Assembly: GCA_017506865.1 (NCBI GenBank)
Contig: JAFCMP010000530.1
Coordinates: forward strand, 124,001 to 188,000
Origin: Tribonema minus
Taxonomy: Eukaryota > Sar > Xanthophyceae > Tribonematales > Tribonemataceae
DNA length: 64,000 nucleotides
Direction: 5' to 3'
Of the stretch, positions 51,241 through 61,600 are shown piece by piece; position 1 is the first letter of the stretch, and each line of letters begins with the position of its first letter. A model generated the notes under the pieces. That model ran no database searches, was not told the DNA's origin, and saw nothing but the letters and a program-made list of their open reading frames with translations. The position numbers were made by a program, and so were the translations under genes.

Positions 51241-54200
51241 TCGGTCACGCGCAGGTCCATGCGCGTGCCGCAGTTGCCGCACGCGGCGAAGGCGGCGGTG
51301 ACGCACGCCGCGCGCGCGCCGAGGGCGCCGAAGTGCGCGCCTATGGCCGCGTCGAGCACGTGCGCGTCGCTCACGCACTTCTCGAACGCCGGCTGAAGCG
51401 AGAGCGGGGAGGAGGCCGGGGGGTGGGGGGGGGGATGGGGGGGCGGGGGGGAAGAAATACATGCTCAGGGGGTAGTTGAGGTTGACCGTGATAGGGTGCG
51501 GCGCGGCTACGGTGGGCTCGTGACACACATCACTGGCCCTCAGGGCAGCCAGCGACGCCCTCTAACCGTTTGGCGCTGCCGCTGAATGCTATTGTAAGGG
51601 GCGTCTATGGTGACGGCGCCGTGGCGTGGCACAAAGAGGCAGCAAACGGCGGCCTCTGCTACTCATCTGAGGGTGCGAACTCAATGTCGGAGGCAGCATC
51701 CCGGGCGGTGTTGGCATTACCAGCTCACACATCAGCGCACACCCAGGTAGCACAACGAACGGCATCAGCAAAGCGAAACCGCCCGCCTGGCCAATCACCG
51801 AGCTCCAACAATCACGCCAGCCGAGACCGCCTTCGACACGACTTCGGCAAGCAGCGCCCCCCCCCCCCCCACCCCCCACCCCCGCCCCCCCACGGCGGGC
51901 GCACCTTCATGACCGAGAGGCAGCGCGCGATGGCGTCCGCACGCGCGAGCTCGCGCCGCGCCACCAGCTTGCAGTCCTGCTCCTGCGCCTGGCGCAGCAG
52001 CGGCTGCGAGAGCTTGAGGCCCAGCGCCTCGTAGCCGTCCACGAGCGCCAGGCCGAGGACGGTCGGGCGGAAGCGGCTCTCGTGGCAGCGCTCCGCGTAG
52101 CCGCGCTCCTGCGGCGGCGGCGGCGCGGCGCGGCGCGGGGGTGCGGCAGCGGGCGTGCGTCATCGAGGGCTTAAAAGTCATTCAATTATAGCTCCCGCAA
52201 GCGGAAGCGGCACTTGTAATTGCGCAATGGCGCTCGGCGTCGCCGCGCGCCTGCGGCGCGCTCGTGTGTCGGGGCACACGCATCCTGCGTCTTGGCAGCA
52301 CTTTGGGACACGAGCTGGCACCGTGCTCGTCATCACATCACATCATGCGCGCGCGCGTGGCGACGGTATCTGTGCCCTGGCTCACGTCAGCCTCTACAGC
52401 TTGCTGCAATTCTGGCAGACTCAGGGCTGGACGTGGATGCGCCGATGCTGTGAACCGCAGTAGAGTCGTCAGCAGTCGTCCTGTGCGCGCCTGAGGCCGT
52501 TGTTACAGCGCGAACGACTTGTGGGCAGCGACGTGCTCGCCGCTCGAACGGACGCCGTCAGCGCAGGGCTGCTGTCGCTAGTGGCACCGCTCTCCGCGCT
52601 TCTACACCGCCGCCAACCTTGTTCCGGAGCACTGCCGTAGCACATGCACGCCCGCACCCAGGCCATCTGCACCGCGGCGCCTCTCAGCCGCAGCCGCCGC
52701 CGCCGCCGCAGCGCGCGCGCGCCCTCACCTGTATCTTCTTGATGTGCTCCGCGATGGTCGCGTCCGTGCCGATGCGGTTCGCATCCATGAGCTGGATCAG
52801 GTCGGACTCGCTGAGCAGCGGCGGCGGCTCCGTGCGGCCCTCCGTGAGCATGAGGCTGGTGGGCACAAACTCCTGCCCGACGGTGAACGTGGGGATCGCC
52901 TTGTCGCTCCAGCGCTCCCAGGGGTGGTAGATCTGCGGCGGCGGCAGCGGCGGCGGCGGGGGCTGAGCAGCTGACGCTTCGCGCGGCAGCGGCGTTGCGC
53001 GCCGCCGCCTGCCTCGCAGTCGTCGAGTGGCCGCGCTGCGGTGTTTTACATATGTACTGCCGTCGCTCACTTGCAAGTGCGCTGTGTGTGTGTGTGTGTG
53101 TGTGTGTTACAGTATTGTGGGATCAGCATGAACATGTCAGCGCTTTTGTCAACTTGACTGCGCTGCCAATGCTTCAGGTTCAATTTAGCAGTAGTGCGCG
53201 CATCGCAGCACAGGCGCCGGCACAGCACGCCCACCCCCCCACACCCCATTCGCCCCCCCCATCTGCCCACCCCTTCCCCCACGCATGCTCCTGCATCGCA
53301 TCCGCACAAAGACAACCACACGAGCCGTGCGCGCAAACACACACACACACACACTCACACGGGCGCATGCCTCCGTTCCTTGACACACTGACAACCACAC
53401 ACACACACACACACACACAGACGCGCACGCATAACGCGCTACGTGCATGCGCGCAAGCACCTCTAGCCAGTTCCGCTCCGTGATCATGAGCCCCGACGCG
53501 GAGAACTCCTCGCCCATGTGCGCGCGCACGCTCGTCTGCTGGCCGCGCGCGTCGCGGCTGCACGCCGCCAGGAAGTGCCGCGCCACCAGCTCGTACACGC
53601 CGCGCTCGTCCCCGTGCAGCGTTGCGGGGTCCACGCTGGCGGTCGGGTGGATCGGCGGGTGCGCGTTGTCGTTGTTCGTGCCCTCGCGCGGCCACTCGAA
53701 GGCGCCGCCGTCGAGCAGCGCGGCGGCGTACGCGCCGAGCGCCGCGTTGCCACGGAACTCGCCCACGAGCCCCGCGAGGTCCGTCTCGCGCGAGAACGCG
53801 TCCGTCTCCGTGCGCGGGTACGAGAGGACGCCGCGCTGGTACAGCGCCTCCGCCGCGGCCATGGCGCGCTCCGAGGGGATGCGCAGGAAGCGCGAGGCGC
53901 GCCGCTGCGGGGGGCGGGGAAGGGGGCGGGGAAGGGGGGAGGGGGGGGGGGCACACCGTGCCGTCACCTCGCATCAGTCCTGCGCTGGCTGATTCGTGGA
54001 CAAAGCGAGCGCTGCCACCTGCTGAGCTCGGCGCTCCGCGGCAGCGGCAGCGGCAGCGACACTACGCACGCGCACGCACGCGAATCCGGCGGCGCAGCGG
54101 CATCATGCTATGGTGCAGCCGATGCGCCACGCGAAGAGCGCAGTGCGGGCCACGCGCCCGTCGCTCCGGGCGCTGCCGTGTCGTGTGCGCGCGCTGCTCG

Positions 54201-57200
54201 CGCAGCGCCGCCGCGGGCGACGCCGGCAGCGGCAATCGTCGACCGCAACGTTCCTCGACGTCTCTGGTGATGACCATGATTCTGCCTCCACCATGGTCCC
54301 CGCTAGCCAGCCCAGACAGGAAGCGACAGCGGTGCGGTGGCGTACTACTACGAGGTGTTGTTGTATGTGCTGCGTACATGTAATGTATAAAGTGCGCTGA
54401 GGTATGTAGACGACGGGGCGTCCGATCACCGCAGCGCTCGCTGCGGTGCTGTTCACCTGCGCGGTGCCGCGTGCCCCCCCCCCCTCCCCTGCTCGCACAC
54501 TTGCGCGCGCTCACCTGCAGCTCCACCGTGGACATCGGCAGCGGCCGCCGCCGTGTCTGCGGCCGCGCCGAGACCGCCGTCACGACGGCCGTGCCCGCGT
54601 CCGCGCACAGCTCCGCCAGCGCCGCCGCGACGCCCCTGTCAAACAGGCGGCCGCGCTCCCACATGAACGAGGCGCGCGTCGCCTGCGCCGCCGCCGCCGC
54701 GCCGCCGCCCCCCCCCTGCGCCGCTCCGTCGCCGTATGGGTTGTCTGCAGGGGCACGGACAGGGCCGGCGGGGTGAGAATTGTGGGCGCGGGAGGGGGGG
54801 CATGGCGTGACAAAACAACACGAGGATCGCAGTCGGTGCGTTTTGTGGAATCTGCGTGAGGTGACATGCACTCCTTGTTTCATTGCGCGGTGCAGGAGGA
54901 CTTTGCCCACTTCTTGGGAAACATCTGAAATGTAAATATTTTGCGTTTTGTGGAATCTGCGTGAGGTGACATGCACTCCTTGTTTCATTGCGCGGTGCAG
55001 GAGGACTTTGCCCACTTCTTGGGAAACTTCTGAAATGTATATTGCACTCTCCCTCTCAGAGAAGCACAGCTGTACCCTCAAGGCAGCACCACTGACGTCC
55101 ACTCCACCAGCGCTGTGTTCAACGGGCGGCGTCTGCTGCCGCCACGCATCTGCTGTCCATGAAGACGTTCCCTTCACACACCTACATACACCGTGCATCA
55201 CATGCTCATCCGCTCGGAACGGCACCTGCGGCTGCGCCCTCACAACACAATGGTGCCCTCAGGTTCATGCCTACACGCAGCACACGTCACATGCGCAGCG
55301 CACTGGGCGGCGCACGCAGCCCCCCCCCCCCCCCCCCGCTTTTGAATGCATGCCTGTGCGCAGCAGACAGTGGACACTCAGCACGCGGCAGACGTCAGAT
55401 GCTCAGCTCACCTGGCGGCGGCGGCGCGGGCAGGCGCGCGCCCCCCGCGGCGTCCGCGCAGTACTCCATGGCGATGCTCCAGAACGCCTCACGCTGGAAC
55501 GCCTGTATGCGCCTGTAGCGCTCCACGATGAAGCCGAGCGTGGGGAACTGGCACGGCCCGTAGCTGATGATGGACTGGTCGAGCCCGTCAAAGCGGCCCT
55601 GGCAGCGGCGCACGCGAGCGCAGGGAGGCGGGCGGGGGGGGGGGGGGGGGGAGGGGCAGGTGGAGGTGAGCGCATGACGTATCTGATGAAATTGTCAATG
55701 GTGGAGCGGTCCTGCCCGTCGAAGCGGCTCTGGCAGCGGTGCACGCGTGCAGGCAGCCGGGCAGGGGGGGGGAGGGCACGGGCAGAGGTGCATGTGCGGC
55801 GCGTCATGTCGCCGACATAACTGTAAATGTAAGGCCGGGGCGCGGGGCACGTAGGCGGCGTTGCGGGTGGGTGCACGGGTGAGCGCAGGCCACATTGTAA
55901 CAGATGCAACTGTTGATGCTGGGGACCCTTTCAGTGCCTCGGAGCATCGCTGGCAGCGCACCTCCGGGGTGGGTCCAGTCTACGGCTGGATGGTGGCAAG
56001 CTCCCCGAAACGGCCACGGACACAAAGTAAATGAAGTGTTCTCGAAGGATATATGCTGGCAGCCCTCCTGCCCCCCCCCGCACTGATGCACACTGCGCTC
56101 CGCTGTGTGACGCTTCTGCATGCGCCTGCCGCGCAATCAGTACTGTGTATCGCCATGCCTCTTCACCAGCCCCCAACCCTCCCGCTCCCCCCTTCCGCCG
56201 CCCGCCCCTGCGCCCAGCACACCGCGCAGCCGCCCCCGCCGCACGCAGCGCGAGTCAGGCGCATGGCGCCGCGGCAGCCCGCCGCCGCCGCCCTCACCTG
56301 CAGGCGCTGCGTCTGGAAGCGCGTGAACGCCGCGCCGAGGCGCAGGTCCACCTCCTGGCGCGCGTCCACGGCCTGCGCGACGTCGCGGTCGGGCGCGACG
56401 AGCGCGTTGACGGCGCGCAGTATCTCGCGCGGGATCAGCGCCGAGAAGCGCGCGCGCAGCACGCGCAGGCGCGCGTTGGCGCGCTGGCACACCTGCGGGG
56501 CGGCGGCGGCGGCGCGCGGCAGCGGCGCGCGCGGGGGGGGGGGGGGGGCACGTCAGGCGGCGGACGAGCGCGCATCGGGGCGCTGTCGCGAGCGGCACGT
56601 GCAGGAGCGAGGGCGCGGCTCATCGCGCAGAAGCACCCTTGCACGCGCGGCTGCTGCGGTCGCGGAAGGCAAGCGCATCAGGCCAGGCTCTGTGCCTGGC
56701 TTCACGTGTCTGCTGTATAGGTGCAGCAGACGGGGCGCAAGATGTGCGCCGTCGCCGCAGCACGTGTTGTGTAGATCATAGCAGCTGCAGAGTAATTTGA
56801 GTGAGATGGCAGACAGCAGCAGAGAGTGCAGCTGGGGCTGCACCACAGTGCAGAGGCACGATGCTGCAGCGTCCTTGCGTCGACCATCATTGCAGTGGCA
56901 GATGCAAAGCGGCTACCCGTGCTGCTCGCTATGGCGCGCCAGGCATCAGCACTTGCTGATAGGCAAATGGGTGCCGGCAGCTGTGCGGCACTGATGTATG
57001 CGGAGGCGTGCACTCTGGCGTGCATGCACATGCTCACCTGGCAAATCGTCGTTGTCCAAAGCAGCACCAACCGGCGAATATCGCAAAAGCAGCAGCAGTG
57101 GACCAGCGCTTTCATTCCGGCCGCCAGCAACAGCACGTAACGATGAGTCAGCGGCTTGTGATGCACAGATCGCTGGCTCGCCTATAACAACAAACTGCAT

Positions 57201-57876
57201 TGCTCAGCGCACGCGCGCACGCACCTCCATGACCTCGAAGGCAATGTTCTCCCCCTCTGCATCGCAGTCCAGCCACAGGATCAGCCAATGGCACCGGCGC
57301 GCCTCCTCCTCCAGCTGGCGCTTGAGCTCCATGTTGCTCTCCTTGACGCGTTTCTCCACCGGCAGCGCGAAGAGCTCCACGGGCCGGCAGGCATTCCACT
57401 TGCGGCCGTAGGGCTCCGCAAATTCCAGCTCCATGAGGTGCCCCGTGACGCTGGTGACGTGCATGCGCACCTGCTGCCCCTGGGCCTGGCAGTCCAGCTC
57501 GAAGATGGGGTTGTACTGCAGTTCGACGACAGCGCAAGGGCTACCTGGTGATTGGCAGGCATGGTAGAAAGGCACCTTCTGCCTGGAAAAAGGCAAGGCA
57601 AGCTTCCGGGCTTTCTGAAACGCACGCAACACCAGGCATGCAGCACGCGCACGAGCGGATGGTTGCATGCAGACAAGCTTTGCGCCAGCGGCTTTTCCGA
57701 CATCGTACAACCAGATGCGGTGCACGGCAGTCTGCTGCTCTAACACACTGCCTGATCGAGCAAAGCCAGGTTACCTGGGTCCTGCCATTACGCTTCTGAG
57801 CCCTGCCCTGCCCCAGAATCTCCGCAAGAGCTCTGGCGACACTGGGCTTCTCCGCCACGCTCAAAGCTGTGACCAT
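48490..57876 (-). CDS. TOP3A: DNA topoisomerase III alpha (type IA) with zinc fingers and GRF finger
   Basis: This enzyme passes single strands and, with a RecQ helicase and RMI1 in other eukaryotes, dissolves double Holliday junctions. Exons: 57775-57876 (ATG at 57876), 57225-57515, 56298-56492, 55412-55598, 54515-54744, 53461-53904, 52729-52932, 51905-52108, 51090-51392, 50595-50747, 49107-49720 and 48490-48838 (TGA); phases close to 1,091 residues. Motifs: [13 protein letters not shown] and [17 protein letters not shown] (Toprim), [17 protein letters not shown], active-site tyrosine in [30 protein letters not shown]. Then come Cys-pair zinc ribbons ([27 protein letters not shown]), and a final GRF-type finger ([20 protein letters not shown] to [15 protein letters not shown]) in Gly/Arg-rich sequence. 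The Toprim residue after DCD is Ala where Arg or Lys is usual. A long low-complexity Ala/Gly linker separates the fingers. Confidence 0.96.
50019..50072. repeat. 27-bp tandem duplication
   Basis: Two 27-bp units (50019-50045, 50046-50072) differ at one base, with the start of a third copy after them. They lie in the intron between the last two zinc-ribbon exons of the topoisomerase gene. Confidence 0.9.
53083..53420. repeat. Microsatellites (TG)n and (CA)n
   Basis: (TG)n at 53083-53108 and (CA)n at 53336-53353 and 53396-53419 lie in one intron of the topoisomerase gene (between exons 53461-53904 and 52729-52932). The opposite orientation means they could pair in single-stranded form. Confidence 0.9.
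54837..55046. repeat. 105-bp near-identical tandem duplication
   Basis: Copies at 54837-54941 and 54942-55046 differ by a few bases near the end. They lie in the intron between exons 55412-55598 and 54515-54744 of the topoisomerase gene. The near identity indicates a recent event. Confidence 0.93.
55560..55780. repeat. Tandem duplication copying an exon edge into an intron (topoisomerase III)
   Basis: The acceptor and first about 40 bp of exon 55412-55598 (GRFDGLDQS) recur about 132 bp further upstream in the gene as a diverged, still readable copy (SRFDGQDRS) with its own CAG acceptor. Each copy is preceded by a G-rich (sense C-rich) tract. Confidence 0.8.
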
Positions 57877-58666
57877 GTCATGAGCAGCAGGCTTTCTTTC
57901 TCCAAGCGAGTTGGGTTGGCTTGGGCGCGAATTTCTGGAATCCTCAAGGTGACTCTCCTCCTTCCTTCCTTGAAGTTTACTCTCCTCTGTAAATCCAGTA
58001 CGTATACGCCTGCGGTGCGTACAGTCGTGAATACCTACAGGAGTGCGGAATGCTGCCTGATTGCACGTGAAACACACTGCAACAGGCACCACAGACGATG
58101 GCAACATACCACAATGCCGTTGATGGCAGCTTCAAGAGGTTGTCAAGGGCCCCATATTGCAAACAAAACTATTTGATGCATAAAAAAACATTTGTTGGCA
58201 AGTTTCATGTCTGTGTTACACCACATGAGATGGTACGATCGAGCAACGACATGCGCATCGCTCAGTCAAACCATCCCCAGCCTGCGCATGCGGCGTGCGC
58301 AAGGGGGGGGGGGGGGGGGGGGCAGGGGCGAAGTGCAGAGATGCATGAAGAGCATAGCACGCACGCAACGCATCCGCAGTATGGGACAAACAAAATCTGG
58401 GTAGTCGCCTGAGGGGGTTGACCGTCGGTTGCCCATTTTTGCCGACAGGCGGACGCCAACCCCTCCCCCGCTGCAAAACAACAGTTGCAGATGCGTCGCA
58501 TCCTGGACGCAACCGCAGCACCCTGAGCCGTGACACAGCTCTTGGGCCGCGAGAAAATGCTGCGTCCGCGTGACGGCGCGCTGCGCCTCCAACCCTCTTT
58601 CCCCCCCCCCCTCCCCGGTGCCCCGGCGATGCCGGACGCTGAATCCCCCCCGTCATGCCCCTCGCA
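57877..58666. other. Intergenic region upstream of topoisomerase III
   Basis: It should contain the topoisomerase promoter. A G run lies at 58303-58322 and mixed sequence elsewhere. No gene, RNA or regulatory motif could be supported; short open frames on both strands look non-coding. Confidence 0.4.
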
Positions 58667-61600
58667 TCAGTGGTACAGACAACGTGTGACAGACACACAC
58701 ACATAAAACGCGGTGGTGTGGACCTTTGTAATGGCGAACCGAGCAGGACTTGCTACTGAATACTGATTGTGACGATGATGGTAATGTCCCTGAGCTCCCC
58801 GCTCCACCCACCCCCACGGGCGCGGCGCGGCGCGCCACGGCGCCTGAATTTCAGGCCGCGCCTCGCATCATGTTGTCAAATGTAAACCCATGTATGTCGC
58901 CGTCTTGCTGCGGATGTCAAGACGCGGCAGGGCAGCAGCGGCGGGTCAGCAACAGCAGCAGAAAACCTTGGCACGTCCAATGAGCTACGCCTGCACAAAA
59001 GTGCCCATGACATTTCTGCTCAGCCTGGGTACACAGGCAGAGCACTCTCATGATCCACGTGTGTGGCAGGGCAATCGAGCATGCCAGGCGCTGCCTGCGT
59101 ACAGCAGCGGCAGGCGAGCATGCAACAAGACCTACGACGCCGCGCATGCATGCAGCCGGGAACCAGGGCAGCATTCGCACGCGTGCACAAACAGGAGCAG
59201 AAAGGGGGGTCAGACAGGCTGAAGGGGGGAGAAAGGGGAAGAGGGGGACGTGCGAGACGGCGCGCGCGCGCGCAGTCACTCACCGCGTCGTGCGGCCGGC
59301 CCAGCGCCGCGCCGCCCACCGCAATGTTGAAGACGTTGTTGAGGATGACGTCGGCGATGTCGTCGTGGCCCATGTCGCCCGCGCCGCCGCTGCCGTCGTC
59401 GTCGTCGTCCGCGCCGTCGTGCGCGCCGAAGGGCGACTCCGCGTCCAGCCGCGACAGGTCGCTCGTGGACAGGCCCGAGGGGAACCCGCCGCCGCCGCCG
59501 CTGCCGCGGCCGCTGCCCTGCCCTCCGCCGTCTCCGTCGCTGGCGGCGGCGCCGCCGCCGCCGCCGCCGCCGCCGCGGTGCAGCTGCTGCTCGTGCGCGT
59601 GGGCCGCGTGCGCCGCCGCTGCGCGTGGCATGCGCACAAGTCGGGGAGGCGGTGAGCGCTCATTGCGACGCCAGGGTCATGCACGCTGTACATATATTCA
59701 TCGTGCTGCCGCCATCGCCGGGTGCGCTGCTGAGAACTGACTTGACCAGCACAGCACTGCTCGACACGCCACACGCCTGTGCAAAGCACCGCAAGCACTA
59801 CAGCTTCAGCCTCAGATTAGCAATGGGCGCCTTTGTACCCTCCCTCTCCCCCCTCCACCCCCCAACCGCCTACTTCGGACCGGCACCGTCAGTGCAGAGG
59901 TGCGCGTTGCCCAACCTCAAGCAAATTCACAGCGGCAGCGAACACACACCAGCAGTGCCAACATTGCAACCGCTACCGATGCTGTCAGCGCGCGCGCGGG
60001 CGGTCAACGCCATCTCGCCGCGCCTCGGCCGCAAGCAGCGGTGCGCACGCACCTGCTGCGCGCATCGCCTGGCCGCCGTGCGCCAGCGGCTCGCCGCCGT
60101 CGCTGCGCCGGAACGGCGCATAGGCGCGGTCTGCGCTCATCGAAGGCGACACGCGCTGCTGCTGTGGGGGAAGGGGGGGTGGGGGGAGAGGGGGAGGGGG
60201 GGGGGGGGGCGCGGCAGGGGGGGGGTGAGGAGTGTACAGGCCACAAGCATGCGCACAAGCACTGATAACACCATCTTGATCACCACGGCCCGGCTTTCTG
60301 ATTGGTACTTCAGTGTTCAGTGGTGCCATGTAGCGGCCATGATTCAGGTCCATATGCATTGAAATAACACCTGCACTGGTACGACGAATGCAATTGATGC
60401 CCCTTTTGAGTGCGGTGAAACTTACCCTCTTTGTGACCGATGCGAAAATCAAACACAAAAAAAGCGCTGTGTGACAGCACACTTGGGTCTACTTGGCGTG
60501 ATTGACATCAGCCTACCTTGAAAAACTCCTGCTGTACTGCTGTACAATAACCCACCACGTACGGGCGCAAGCCTCTGGCGAGAGCCACATCACCACAATA
60601 ACAACAACGCCAACAACAAAACCCAGGTTTGACCTGCGCCTCGCCGTAGCCGCCACGGCTGCGCGTGCCTCGGCCACTATCCTACGTGGAGATGCTGCCC
60701 TCATGCACAGCAGCCGCACGTGCCGCCATCTGCCGCCAAACACGCAACAGGTCAGCTACGCTGGGTGTACGACTTTCCGCGCTCGCATTGGCAGCAACCT
60801 ACAACCGCCAGCCCCGCTCCGAGCCTGCACGCGCCCCGCTCTTACCTTGACATCGCCGCCGCCGCCGCCGCCGTTGTGCGCGTCGCGGTCGTGGTCGCGC
60901 AGCGAGATGCCGCCCCCCATGTGCATGGGCTCCATGCTCACGCGCGGCTCGACGCCGCCGGGGAGAGGCCCGCCCGGCAGCGCGCCGCCGCCGCCCGCCA
61001 CCGCCATGCCGCCGACTTCAAACGCCAGCGGCGGCAGCATCGGCATGGGCGCCTGCGACAGCAGCGGGGGCGCGAACTGGGGGGCGGGAGGGGGGGGCGG
61101 GGGGTTGGGGGGTGAGCGGAGCGCAAGCAGAGCAGCGGCGCGGTGTCGGCTGGGGCTGTCGGTGCAGCGAGGCGCTTGACGTCTGGGATTTCCGTACCAC
61201 GCAGGCAGGTGTCGCGACCACTGCCTAAAGGCGTTGACAGTCAGGACTGGGACCAGGGTCGTCGGCGCCGCCCGGCGACAGTCGCCACCCGATGGGCTGT
61301 AGCGGCGGTTCGGCAGGGCAGCAAGTAGCTCATGCCGGTGGAGCGGACGCAATGATCTGGAGCGCTGCGCCGCCGAGTGCATGTACAAAACTCGCACGTG
61401 CCGGCTTAGCAAAGGCGACCGCTTGCGCAGGGCGAAGGTGGCGGATGTTAGCGAGGGTTCGGATCGCTGACACCAGCCAGCGCCAGGTCGGCGCAGGACA
61501 TGCGAGCAGGACACTCAAACGAGGCGCCGCGAATCCGAAAGTTACACCTGGGGTCTCGCACTGCGGAAGCAAACAGCGTTGTCAAGCCTTGTCAAGTCTC

